DNA of 64,000 nt from Saccharicrinis sp963677245 (GTDB taxonomy: Bacteria > Bacteroidota > Bacteroidia > Bacteroidales > Marinilabiliaceae). Position 1 is the first letter of the stretch. Each line of letters begins with the position of its first letter. Made by a program: the position numbers and the translations under genes. The stretch lies in assembly GCA_963677245.1 (NCBI GenBank), contig OY781921.1, positions 1,240,001 through 1,304,000 of the forward strand, in the 5' to 3' direction. The notes beneath the pieces were generated by a model that saw nothing but the letters and a program-made list of their open reading frames with translations, had not been told where the DNA came from and searched no databases. This document shows, in pieces, positions 19,373 to 28,388 of the stretch.

Positions 19373-21323
19373 AATTCTGATTGCCAACAGAGGTGAGATT
19401 GCTGTTAGAATTATAAAAACAGCCAAAGAAATGGGCATTGAAACGGTGGCTTTATATACCGCCCCCGAAGCTGATGCTTTGCACCTTAATAATGCCGATC
19501 ATAAAGCCTTACTAATCGGTGAATCTTTGGCTGACACTTATTTGAATGCACAACAAATTATTGATTTAGCCAAAAGATATAAGGCAGAAGCCATACATCC
19601 TGGCTATGGATTTTTATCGGAGAATGAAAATTTTGCACAACTATGTGCCGACAATAATATTGTTTTTATTGGCCCAAAAGCTGAACACATTAAGCTGATG
19701 GGTAATAAAAATCAGGCCAATAAAATTGCAGAAGAATGTAACATTCCGCTACTAAAAAAGATTAACGGAACGGTACAAAACATGCTTGACCAGGTATCAA
19801 GTCTGCAGTTTCCTGTTGTAATTAAAGCCGCTGCAGGTGGCGGTGGTAAGGGAATGAGAGTGGTACATTATATTGATGATTTACCTGGTGAAATAGAAAG
19901 AGCCAGTGCCGAAGCCGAAAGATATTTTGCAGATCCATACGTCTATGCAGAAGAATATATCGAGAATCCCAGACATATTGAAGTACAAATTTTAGCCGAT
20001 CAATATGGAAATACAGTTCATTTATTTGAAAGAGATTGCTCTATCCAGCGCAGACATCAAAAAGTGATTGAAGAGGCTCCGGCAGCAATGCTTTCGGACG
20101 AAACCAGACAAAAACTTTTTACTGATGCACTAAAACTTTGTCAAAAAATTGGTTACTGTAATGCCGGAACATTAGAGTTTTTGGTAACCAAGGATCAGAA
20201 ACATTATTTTTTAGAAATGAACACCCGCATTCAGGTGGAACATCCTGTAACGGAACAAATTACAGGTATTGATATTGTTCAAGAGCAAATTCTCATTGCA
20301 TCCGGAATGGCTTTATCTTTTAAACAACAAGATATTAAAGCCTGCGGACATGCTATTGAGGCTAGAATCTATGCTGAAAATCCAGAAGATAATTTCGCAC
20401 CTTCGTTTGGTAAAATAATAGGTACGCACATACCAAGTCATCCACATATTCGAATAGATGGTGGAGCGCAGGCTACAGAAAATCTGAATCCGAGTTTTGA
20501 TCCTCTTTTAAAGAAAGTGATTTCTCTGGGAAAAAATCGCGAACAAGCCATTGAAAGGCTTCAGGCATTTTTGAAAAATTATGCCCTATTTGGAGTTCAT
20601 TCTAATCGTGAATTTATCATACAGGCCTTAAACGACTGTGATTTTAAAAATGGTGATTATGCTACTTCGTTCTTTGCGCTAAAAAAAGAACAATTACTTT
20701 CTCCGCTCACGCAATCTAAAATGGCGCAGGAAGCTATTGCTGCTTCTTTTATCATTTTAAAGCACAAGAAAAAAGCAGTTCCTTCAAACAACTGGGAGAA
20801 ATTAGGTTACTGGAGAAATAACCAGCAACATCAGATTTATCTTAAAGATGAATCTCTTCAAATTTTGGTAATAGAAAATAATGGTGAACACTTTATAATT
20901 CAGATTGATAAAAAAGAACCCATTGAAATTAGTGACATTCAGATTGAACAAAATGAGCTTTCATTTTTTATAAACGGGGTGCACTTTCTGGTAAACTATT
21001 TTATGGATGAGGATGGTAAATTCCATTTGCAATTTGAAGGTCGAAAGCAAATTATAACAGATATACCTCCTAAAACCAAACGTAAAAATGAAGAAGACGA
21101 TCAGGAATCTATAAAAACGCTGAAGGCACCAATGCCGGGAAGAATTATAGACATTATGGTTACAGAAGGCGAAAAAATTCAGAAAGGAAAGCCAATTCTG
21201 ATATTAGAAGCGATGAAGACAGAAAACAGTATTCAAGCCTGGAAAGACACCACAATTACCAATGTTTCTGTAAATGTAGGTGATCAGGTAAGTCTGGATC
21301 AGATTTTATTAGAAACAGAATAA
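19344..21323 (+). CDS. mccA: Methylcrotonyl-CoA carboxylase alpha subunit (biotin carboxylase plus biotin carrier)
   Basis: I chose the ATG at 19344, which gives 659 residues starting just before RILIANRGEIAVRI. An upstream in-frame ATG at 19272 would add 24 residues with no family resemblance. The protein has a biotin carboxylase N-domain, an ATP-grasp region with AAAGGGGKGMRVV near 160, a biotin carboxylase C-domain, and a C-terminal biotinyl domain with EAMKTE, where Lys625 takes biotin. Length suits MccA rather than a stand-alone AccC. It overlaps the hydratase gene by 29 bases, indicating tight co-expression. Confidence 0.92.
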   Translation: MKKTYHQFNRILIANRGEIAVRIIKTAKEMGIETVALYTAPEADALHLNNADHKALLIGESLADTYLNAQQIIDLAKRYKAEAIHPGYGFLSENENFAQLCADNNIVFIGPKAEHIKLMGNKNQANKIAEECNIPLLKKINGTVQNMLDQVSSLQFPVVIKAAAGGGGKGMRVVHYIDDLPGEIERASAEAERYFADPYVYAEEYIENPRHIEVQILADQYGNTVHLFERDCSIQRRHQKVIEEAPAAMLSDETRQKLFTDALKLCQKIGYCNAGTLEFLVTKDQKHYFLEMNTRIQVEHPVTEQITGIDIVQEQILIASGMALSFKQQDIKACGHAIEARIYAENPEDNFAPSFGKIIGTHIPSHPHIRIDGGAQATENLNPSFDPLLKKVISLGKNREQAIERLQAFLKNYALFGVHSNREFIIQALNDCDFKNGDYATSFFALKKEQLLSPLTQSKMAQEAIAASFIILKHKKKAVPSNNWEKLGYWRNNQQHQIYLKDESLQILVIENNGEHFIIQIDKKEPIEISDIQIEQNELSFFINGVHFLVNYFMDEDGKFHLQFEGRKQIITDIPPKTKRKNEEDDQESIKTLKAPMPGRIIDIMVTEGEKIQKGKPILILEAMKTENSIQAWKDTTITNVSVNVGDQVSLDQILLETE

Positions 21324-21412
21324 TAACCTGAGTTCGACATAAAATTTCGGATTCAGGTTAATACCCAACGATTTATAAATAGAAACATTAACAAGCTACA
21401 ATTATACTTAAT

Positions 21413-22558
21413 ATGAACCCGTTCTATACAAACGAAAAAGAAGAATTTAGACAAAAAGTTAGGGCTTTCGCCGAAAAAGAAATTAAACCTGTTGCTCCTG
21501 AATTGGATGAGAATGAAACCTTTTCTGAAGATTTGACGAAGAAAATGGGTCAGCAAGGTCTATTTGGCATTGACATTCCTAAAGAATATGGAGGTCAGGG
21601 ATTAGATACCCTTTCGTACATTATTGCTGTGGAAGAAATTGCGCGTGTGGACGGTTCGCAGGCTGCAACAATAGCAGCTCACAACTCCTTGGGCGCAGCA
21701 CCTATTTATACATTTGGAACCGAGGAACAAAAAAAAGAGTTATTGCCAAACTTATTGAACGGAACCCACCTTTGGGCATTTGGTTTAACCGAAGTAAACG
21801 CAGGATCTGATGCCAGAGGAGTTGAAACGTTGGCAACACAAAATGAGAACGGCTGGGAACTAAACGGAACCAAAAGATATATTACCAACGGAAGTAACCC
21901 TATGATGCAAGGGATGACTGTTTTAGCTCAAACAGGAGAAAAAAATGGCAAACCCAGCTATTCAACTTTTATCTTAAAAAGAGATACTAAAGGATTCTCT
22001 ACCAAACGTTCTTTAGGAAAAATGATGTGGCGAGCTTCCGATACTGCAGAAATTACCATAGATAAATGTCAGATAAAAGCTAGTGACTTATTGGGAGCTC
22101 AGGATAAAGGCTTATCTCAAATGCTAAAAACACTCGACAGTGGACGTTTATCAATTGCTGCCATGGGTCTAGGTTTAGCACAGGGAGCTTTTGAGTTAGC
22201 CTTACAATATGCCAAAGAACGCGAGCAGTTTGGTCAACCCATTGCCAACTTTCAAAACGTACAGTTTAAACTAGCTGACATGGATTTAAAAATTGAGTTG
22301 GCTCGAAATCTGCTTTATAAAGCTTGTTGGTTAAAGGATAACAAACAGCCATTTGGAAAAGAAGCTGCCATGGCAAAATTATATTGTAGCGAGGTGGCTA
22401 AAGAAGTATCTGACGAAGGTGTTCAAATATTTGCCGGAGCTGGTTTATTCAAAGGTCAGGACATAGAGCGCTTTTATCGCGATCATAGAATTTTAAGAAT
22501 TGGAGAAGGAACAACCGAAATCCTTAAAATGGTTATTGCCAGACACTTGGATATATAA
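21413..22558 (+). CDS. Acyl-CoA dehydrogenase, short-chain type
   Basis: The 381-residue FAD enzyme has the three acyl-CoA dehydrogenase domains. GLTEVNAGSDARG is near residue 124, the middle beta domain follows, and REQFGQPIANFQ is in the C-terminal helical domain. The catalytic base sits at the common position, Glu365 in IGEGTTEI. The alternative base of isovaleryl-CoA dehydrogenases, a Glu in LDLER, is Gly244 here (LDSGR). By residues it is therefore of butyryl/short-branched-chain type, although its place after the mcc genes would predict isovaleryl-CoA dehydrogenase. It starts 89 bases after mccA. Confidence 0.9.
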   Translation: MNPFYTNEKEEFRQKVRAFAEKEIKPVAPELDENETFSEDLTKKMGQQGLFGIDIPKEYGGQGLDTLSYIIAVEEIARVDGSQAATIAAHNSLGAAPIYTFGTEEQKKELLPNLLNGTHLWAFGLTEVNAGSDARGVETLATQNENGWELNGTKRYITNGSNPMMQGMTVLAQTGEKNGKPSYSTFILKRDTKGFSTKRSLGKMMWRASDTAEITIDKCQIKASDLLGAQDKGLSQMLKTLDSGRLSIAAMGLGLAQGAFELALQYAKEREQFGQPIANFQNVQFKLADMDLKIELARNLLYKACWLKDNKQPFGKEAAMAKLYCSEVAKEVSDEGVQIFAGAGLFKGQDIERFYRDHRILRIGEGTTEILKMVIARHLDI

Positions 22559-22579
22559 TCTAAATACAATAAAACTATA

Positions 22580-22629
22580 CACTTAGGAAAAATACTTAAT
22601 CTTTAGATTTTGATCGTTTTTTCTAAGTG
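22580..22629 (+). terminator. Compound hairpin after the acyl-CoA dehydrogenase gene
   Basis: Outer arms CACTTAGGAAAAA and TTTTTTCTAAGTG pair with one G-U, and a small AATCT/AGATT hairpin sits inside. It separates the leucine module from the mevalonate genes. There is no U-run after the outer stem. Confidence 0.5.
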
Positions 22630-22717
22630 ATACATTACTATGATGGATAGTCGATAAATCGTAAGTTTTATCGGTAATTATGACAATTATTTCAATAATC
22701 TTTCTTTTTTTTACGGT

Positions 22718-23707
22718 ATGGAAGATAGAAAAAAAGAACACCTTCATTTAGCTTTTGAAGCCCACGTTAATCGAGATTTAGCCGACAAACGTTTTATGTA
22801 CGAACCAATGTTGTCAGCTCATCCTGTTAATGATCTGGAACCTTTTTCCTTTCTAGGAAAGCAAATGAAGTTGCCTTTCTGGATTTCTTCCATGACCGGA
22901 GGTACGCAAAGAGCCGGAGCTATCAACACAAAACTTGCCAAAGCCACAGGCGAATTCGGTTTAGGAATGGGATTAGGTTCTTGCCGGGCTTTATTTGATT
23001 CAGATAATTACTGGCCTGATTTTAAAGTTCGCTCTTACATTGGAAATGAATATCCTTTTTATTCGAACCTTGGGATAGCACAATTAGAAAAGCTTCTTGA
23101 AAACAAAGAAACTTCAAAAATTGACTACTTAAACCAACAGCTAGAAACAGATGGAACCATCATTCATATCAATCCGCTTCAGGAAGCCTTTCAACCGGAA
23201 GGAGATATAATCAAACGTCCTCCTATCGAAAGCATCCAGGAATTACTGGAAAATATCGAATCACCTATTATCGTTAAAGAAGTTGGGCAAGGCATGGGCT
23301 ACGAAAGTTTAAAAGCCTTACTTTCTTTAAAAATTGAAGCCATTGAATTTGGCGCTTTGGGAGGAACCAACTTTACCAAGTTGGAACAAATGAGAAGAGT
23401 AGATAACACATCTATTTTTGAAAGTTTTACACAAGTTGGACATACTGCCGAGGAAATGACGCATATGGTAAACCAAATTGTGGAAGAAGAAAAAACGCAA
23501 TGCAAACAAGTAATTATTTCCGGTGGAATCAGATCTTTACTTGATGGTTATTATCTAACCAAAATCTGTAAGCTTCCTGCTGTCATTGGAATGGGTTCTG
23601 CTTTTTTACAATATGCTTTAAAGGATTATAGTGAGCTTAAAACTTTTATCGAAAATATGGCGCAATCCTGGAAACTTGCCGAAGCTTATTTAAAAATCAG
23701 AAAATAG
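22718..23707 (+). CDS. fni: Isopentenyl-diphosphate delta-isomerase, type 2 (FMN-dependent)
   Basis: This enzyme interconverts IPP and DMAPP using reduced FMN. The 329-residue TIM-barrel protein starts with the substrate-binding RKKEHLHLAFE stretch. It has SSMTGGT near residue 64, HINPLQEAFQPEGD near 149 with the metal-binding glutamine-glutamate area, KEVGQGMG near 187, and SGGIRSLLDGY near 268. Length and motifs match Fni/Idi-2. It is the first of five mevalonate-route genes in a row, in the same direction. Confidence 0.94.
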   Translation: MEDRKKEHLHLAFEAHVNRDLADKRFMYEPMLSAHPVNDLEPFSFLGKQMKLPFWISSMTGGTQRAGAINTKLAKATGEFGLGMGLGSCRALFDSDNYWPDFKVRSYIGNEYPFYSNLGIAQLEKLLENKETSKIDYLNQQLETDGTIIHINPLQEAFQPEGDIIKRPPIESIQELLENIESPIIVKEVGQGMGYESLKALLSLKIEAIEFGALGGTNFTKLEQMRRVDNTSIFESFTQVGHTAEEMTHMVNQIVEEEKTQCKQVIISGGIRSLLDGYYLTKICKLPAVIGMGSAFLQYALKDYSELKTFIENMAQSWKLAEAYLKIRK

Positions 23708-23835
23708 ACACCTTCTTGCAGAATTAAAACCGACTGATCATCTCATTAAAGAATTCTAACTTCATATTTTAACACCTAAATCGGAACCTCTACATAACAT
23801 TTTTTCGTTCTGATTTAAACGTTTCTGAATTTTCG

Positions 23836-23865
23836 CTGTTTTACTTTTCCGATAAGTAAAAACAG
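23836..23865 (+). promoter_or_regulatory. Inverted repeat just upstream of the HMG-CoA reductase start
   Basis: Arms CTGTTTTACTT and AAGTAAAAACAG (one bulge) end four bases before the ATG at 23870. The left arm includes TACTTTTC, one base off the -7 box TAnnTTTG. It may be an operator over the promoter or an RNA hairpin that limits ribosome access. Confidence 0.45.
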
Positions 23866-23869
23866 TGTC

Positions 23870-25165
23870 ATGAAGAAAGGTTTTTCTAAACTAAATACAA
23901 CAGATAAAATTGCTGCTTTAACAGAGCAACATCAATTGAATTCAGATTTCAAGCAAACTTTGCAATCACATATCCATCCTGAATTTCAGGACTTATATAA
24001 TCAGTTTTCAGAAAATACATTAAGTAATTTCTTTTTACCATATGGGGTGGCTCCGGGATTCCTGATCAACGATAAGGAATATTCAATTCCTATGGTTATT
24101 GAAGAAAGCTCGGTGGTGGCAGCCGCTTCTAAAGCTGCTAAATTCTGGGCACTTAATGGAGGATTTAAAACTCGAATCATTTCAACAAATAAAAGAGGAC
24201 AACTCTTTTTTACAACAGAATGGACTTATACAGAGCTCACTGAGTTACTTCCGAAAATAAAAAAATTCCTACTAAAAGTAACCGAAGACATCACACAAAG
24301 CATGCGACAAAGAGGTGGCGGAATTATAGATTTTGAATTGCATCATGAAAGTGATGTGGATGCTGCTACTTATTGCCTCACTGTAAGTTTTGAAACAAGA
24401 GATTCCATGGGTGCTAACTTCATTAATTCCTGTCTGGAAAAAATGGGAGAAGCACTTAAGGCATTTTTAAAAAAACAAAACAGTGAGCTTGCCATTGAAA
24501 TTAATATGGCTATTCTTTCCAATTACACGCCGGAATGCATTGTAGAATGTATGGTTTCCTGTCCTACACCTTCACTACAAGCTTATAGCGGAACATTTAC
24601 TGCAGAGGATTTTGCATTGCGTTTTCAAAAGGCCGTACAATTAGCTACTCATAATGTAGGCAGAGCTGTTACCCATAACAAAGGAATTATGAACGGAATA
24701 GATGCGGTAGTTTTGGCGACTGGAAATGATTTTAGGGCTATTGAGGCGGGCGTTCATGCATTTGCTGCCAAAAATGGTCAATATAGTTCTCTAACTAAAA
24801 TAGATATATCCGAAAACATTTTCACTTATACTTTAACCGTTCCTTTAGCCGTTGGTACAGTGGGTGGATTAACTTCGCTTCATCCTTTAGCAAAGCAATC
24901 GTTAGCTTTATTGGAATATCCCAATGCTCAGGAGTTAATGCAAATTATGGCTGCTGCAGGAATGGCGAATAATTTTTCTGCAATTGCAGCTTTGGTAACT
25001 TCGGGTATTCAAAAAGGGCACATGAAAATGCACTTATCGAATATTTTATCTACATTTAATGCTGTTGGGGACGAAAAAGAAGCTGCACTTAACTATTTTA
25101 AAAATAAAACAGTTAGTCATTCTGCGGTTAAGCAATTTCTCGAAGATTTAAGAAAAAATGCTTAA
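23870..25165 (+). CDS. mvaA: Hydroxymethylglutaryl-CoA reductase (class II)
   Basis: This enzyme interconverts HMG-CoA and mevalonate. The 431-residue soluble protein has class II motifs: MVIEESSVVAAAS with Glu79/Glu80, NKGIMNGIDAVVLATGNDFR with Lys271 and Asp287, and a C-terminal KGHMKMH with catalytic His384. There is no membrane anchor, which excludes class I. Its position among mevalonate kinase and decarboxylase genes points to a biosynthetic direction. The upstream spacing of 162 bases suggests its own promoter. Confidence 0.95.
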   Translation: MKKGFSKLNTTDKIAALTEQHQLNSDFKQTLQSHIHPEFQDLYNQFSENTLSNFFLPYGVAPGFLINDKEYSIPMVIEESSVVAAASKAAKFWALNGGFKTRIISTNKRGQLFFTTEWTYTELTELLPKIKKFLLKVTEDITQSMRQRGGGIIDFELHHESDVDAATYCLTVSFETRDSMGANFINSCLEKMGEALKAFLKKQNSELAIEINMAILSNYTPECIVECMVSCPTPSLQAYSGTFTAEDFALRFQKAVQLATHNVGRAVTHNKGIMNGIDAVVLATGNDFRAIEAGVHAFAAKNGQYSSLTKIDISENIFTYTLTVPLAVGTVGGLTSLHPLAKQSLALLEYPNAQELMQIMAAAGMANNFSAIAALVTSGIQKGHMKMHLSNILSTFNAVGDEKEAALNYFKNKTVSHSAVKQFLEDLRKNA

Positions 25166-25221
25166 TGTTTTCCCATCTGATTTAAACAAGTACACAGAGT
25201 ATAGTAATATCAAACGTAAGT

Positions 25222-26178
25222 ATGAGCAAGGAGGTAAATAAGGATCTGTTATTTTTTTCAAGAGCAAATGGGAAATTAATGCTTTCTGGTGAATATGTTG
25301 TTTTAAGAGGTGCCAAAGCCTTGGCCGTTCCTTTAAAACTTGGACAGACTTTTAGTGTTTATAACGGACAAAATGGAAATACTTTTTCGTGGGAAGCTTT
25401 GCTATCCGAAGGAATCTGGAATAAAGTTACCTTTAACGATAAATTAGCCATATCCGATGAGTCAAATACAGCTTTTAGTAAACAGCTTCAAAAAATACTT
25501 AGAAGTGCACTAAAGCTAAGCGAACTAAATATTTCAGACCTTGTCGGTAAAAAAGTTCAAACAAAACTCGAATTTGATCCACAATGGGGATTAGGAAGTA
25601 GCTCCACGTTGATTTATAACCTATCTCAATTTTTTAACATTAATCCATACGAGCTACTTCAGAACACCTTTAAAGGTTCTGGCTATGATATTGCCAATGC
25701 AGAACATAAAATGCCACTTTTTTTTCTTTTAGTAAATGGCAATCCACGTTCTGTCGAGATAAATTTTAACCCTTCATTTAAAGAGCATATTTATTTTATT
25801 TACACAGGTAAAAAACAAAGTTCAAAAGAATCCATTAAAGGTTTTCATCTTAAAAAAATAGATCCTGCCGATATTAATCAAATAAGTGCTATTTCTACAC
25901 TTTTTGCTGTTTGCAACGACATCTCTGAATTTCAGGAGCTAATGGCTGATCACGAGGATATCATTGGAAAAATTATTGATAAAACTCCAATTCGGAAAGA
26001 ACAATTTTATGACTTCGAAGGTTCCATTAAATCATTAGGTGCCTGGGGGGGCGATTTTATAATGGCTGTTAGCAAGCAGCCCATGGAGTATGTAAAGGGT
26101 TATTTTAACAAAAAAGGTTTAAATACAATATTTACATTTAATGAGTTAGTTAAAAACGACCCATGCTCCAATTGCTAA
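25222..26178 (+). CDS. GYDIA-family GHMP kinase, candidate phosphomevalonate kinase
   Basis: The 318-residue protein has the GHMP kinase pattern: LMLSGEYVVLRGAKALAVP at about 17-35, the ATP-binding GLGSSSTLIYNLS near 127, and a C-terminal SLGAWGGDFIMAV near 272. The string GSGYDIA falls at residues 152-158, which is the signature of the GYDIA group found in Bacteroidota. It sits between HMG-CoA reductase and the decarboxylase, and the window otherwise lacks a phosphomevalonate kinase. That role is therefore an inference from position and fold. It may alternatively phosphorylate another isoprenoid intermediate. Confidence 0.8.
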   Translation: MSKEVNKDLLFFSRANGKLMLSGEYVVLRGAKALAVPLKLGQTFSVYNGQNGNTFSWEALLSEGIWNKVTFNDKLAISDESNTAFSKQLQKILRSALKLSELNISDLVGKKVQTKLEFDPQWGLGSSSTLIYNLSQFFNINPYELLQNTFKGSGYDIANAEHKMPLFFLLVNGNPRSVEINFNPSFKEHIYFIYTGKKQSSKESIKGFHLKKIDPADINQISAISTLFAVCNDISEFQELMADHEDIIGKIIDKTPIRKEQFYDFEGSIKSLGAWGGDFIMAVSKQPMEYVKGYFNKKGLNTIFTFNELVKNDPCSNC

Positions 26179-26207
26179 ACCTAAATACCTGGGTAAAATA
26201 ATTATCA

Positions 26208-27263
26208 ATGATTTGTAATAAAACGACTTATCTTAAAAGTCAAGGAAAAGTAGAATTTCAAAGTCCATCAAATATAGCGATGGTAAAATACTGGGGTAAA
26301 AAGGAAATACAAATTCCTGAGAATCCTTCTATTAGTTTTTCATTAAAAAATGCGCTTACTCAAACTAGTATCGAATATCAATTTTGCGAAAACCAAAACG
26401 CATTTGATATTCAATTCTTATTTGAAGGAAAAGAAAATCCTTCATTTCTTAAAAAGCTGCATACCTTTTTCAATAGAATTTCAGAAACCTTACATTGGTT
26501 AATTCATTTCCAATTAAAAATTAACAGCGATAATACATTTCCTCATTCTTCCGGAATTGCCTCATCGGCAAGCAGCTATGCTTCCTTAGCTTTATGTCTG
26601 GCTCAAATTCATCATGAAGTTTCCGGAGAAATTTTATCTAATGAAAAAGTTTCTAATATAGCTCGCCTGGGTTCAGGAAGTGCTTGCAGATCAATTTTCG
26701 GAGGTTGGAATACATGGGGTAAATCAAATTTTCCAAATAGCGATGACCATTATGCCATATCATTAAACAACAATATTCATTCGGATTTTAGCAATATTCA
26801 GGATTCTATTTTAATTGTAAGTGCCGATAAAAAAGCCATCAGTAGTACTGTTGGGCACCAATTGATGGAGAGCCACCCATACAAAGAAGGAAGAATTATA
26901 CAGGCAACAGACAATACCCATCGATTAATTGAAATACTCGAAAAAGGTAACTGGAATGATTTTATAAAAATTGTTGAATCTGAAGCCTTGAGTTTACACG
27001 GTTTAATGATGAGCTCCACTCCAGGTTATACTTTACTTTTACCGGAATCCCTAAGTATTGTTCAGCAAATCAGAGAATTTAGAGAACAAAATAACATTCC
27101 TGTGTGTTTTACCATCGATGCAGGACCAAATATTCATGTTTTGTATCCTGCTTCGAACAAAAAGGAAGTTCAGGAGTTTATTGATCGCAAGTTGAAAGCA
27201 TACTGCTTCAACAACACCGTTATTCATGATGAAATTGGGCCCGGGCCTTGTGAAATACAATAA
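26208..27263 (+). CDS. mvaD: Diphosphomevalonate decarboxylase
   Basis: This enzyme makes IPP from diphosphomevalonate with ATP and loss of CO2. The 351-residue GHMP-fold protein has the substrate motif IAMVKYWGKKEIQIPENPSI near 23-42. It also has the phosphate-binding SSGIASSASSYASLALCLA near residues 107-125, and a C-terminal CFTIDAGPNIHVL near 295-308 with the catalytic aspartate. The motifs are characteristic of MvaD rather than of a kinase. It lies 29 bases after the GYDIA kinase and two bases before the mevalonate kinase gene. Confidence 0.93.
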   Translation: MICNKTTYLKSQGKVEFQSPSNIAMVKYWGKKEIQIPENPSISFSLKNALTQTSIEYQFCENQNAFDIQFLFEGKENPSFLKKLHTFFNRISETLHWLIHFQLKINSDNTFPHSSGIASSASSYASLALCLAQIHHEVSGEILSNEKVSNIARLGSGSACRSIFGGWNTWGKSNFPNSDDHYAISLNNNIHSDFSNIQDSILIVSADKKAISSTVGHQLMESHPYKEGRIIQATDNTHRLIEILEKGNWNDFIKIVESEALSLHGLMMSSTPGYTLLLPESLSIVQQIREFREQNNIPVCFTIDAGPNIHVLYPASNKKEVQEFIDRKLKAYCFNNTVIHDEIGPGPCEIQ

Positions 27264-27265
27264 AG

Positions 27266-28219
27266 ATGTCGATTAAAAAAAACAGTATATTTTATTCTAA
27301 AGTCCTTTTATTTGGAGAGTACTCCATCCTTTTCGATTCCAATGGTTTAACAATTCCATACGCACATTTTAACGGAACACTCAATTTTATTAATGCTAAT
27401 GGATACACAGATTTAGACTATGCAAAAAACTCTAATCTACATTTGTTGAGCTATGCAAAGTTCCTTCAAAAAGAGACCACAAATATTATAGATACATCTA
27501 AACTAATAACAGATATAGAAAAAGGCTTGTATTTTGAATCCTCGATTCCTGAAGGATATGGATTAGGAAGTAGTGGTGCATTAGTAGCAGCCATATATAA
27601 AGCATATGGCATCAACAAAATAGAAGCACAGGCAGGTCTATCTGTAGAAAAAACGCAAGAACTAAAAGAAATCTTTTCAAAGTTAGAATCGTTTTTTCAT
27701 GGCAAAAGCTCTGGTATTGACCCATTGATTTGCTACTTAAAACACCCTTTGTTCATAAAGGATCAGAAGAACATTTCTTCTATTGGTATTTCGCGTGATA
27801 ATGTAAAATCAGACGATGCGGTTTTTATAGTAAACACCAAACAGGTTGGAAAAACAGCTCCTTTAGTGGATTTATTTATGAAAAAATGTTTAAATCCAAC
27901 CTATGTGAACCGTATAAAAAAAGAACTCATTCCCACTACTAATAAATGTATACAATCATTACTTGCAGGTGATTTAAATAACTTTTATAAAAACCTAAAA
28001 CAACTTTCGAAGTTTCAACTTCAGTATCTAAAAGAAATGATTCCGGATGAGTTTTTAAAATATTGGGAAGAGGGTATTTCTAAAAACGACTACCTGCTGA
28101 AGTTATGTGGTTCCGGAGGTGGTGGTTACCTGCTTGGTTTTACGCGCCAGTTTAGTAAAGTAAAAAAAGAACTGACCGAAAAAGGATTAGAGGTGATTCC
28201 TGTTTATCAAGAGTTTTAA
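27266..28219 (+). CDS. mvaK1: Mevalonate kinase
   Basis: This GHMP kinase phosphorylates mevalonate. The 317-residue protein shows VLLFGEYSILFD near 13-24, the ATP-binding PEGYGLGSSGALVAA near 94-108, FHGKSSGIDPLI near 150 with the catalytic aspartate, and LCGSGGGGYLLGF near 283. The HGKSSGIDP string is typical of mevalonate kinases. Its start lies two bases after the decarboxylase stop, so the two are almost certainly co-translated. It is the last gene of the mevalonate block. Confidence 0.88.
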   Translation: MSIKKNSIFYSKVLLFGEYSILFDSNGLTIPYAHFNGTLNFINANGYTDLDYAKNSNLHLLSYAKFLQKETTNIIDTSKLITDIEKGLYFESSIPEGYGLGSSGALVAAIYKAYGINKIEAQAGLSVEKTQELKEIFSKLESFFHGKSSGIDPLICYLKHPLFIKDQKNISSIGISRDNVKSDDAVFIVNTKQVGKTAPLVDLFMKKCLNPTYVNRIKKELIPTTNKCIQSLLAGDLNNFYKNLKQLSKFQLQYLKEMIPDEFLKYWEEGISKNDYLLKLCGSGGGGYLLGFTRQFSKVKKELTEKGLEVIPVYQEF

Positions 28220-28275
28220 TTCTCAAATAGAACATATTCTGCATGGCTTATAACATACCAGCACATGGGATTTTA

Positions 28276-28299
28276 GTACAATTTTGTAGGTAATTGTAC
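28276..28299. promoter_or_regulatory. Inverted repeat upstream of the pectin-degradation cluster
   Basis: Perfect eight-base arms GTACAATT and AATTGTAC flank an eight-base centre, about 90 bases before the first gene of the cluster. The symmetry suits a dimeric regulator. No regulator gene is adjacent. Confidence 0.4.
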
Positions 28300-28388
28300 A
28301 AAAACTCATCATCTCCATATTTCTAAAGGTTAATTTTACTTTCCCTATTTCGCGATGTGCGATAATAATCAGCTTAAGGAAAGAATTA

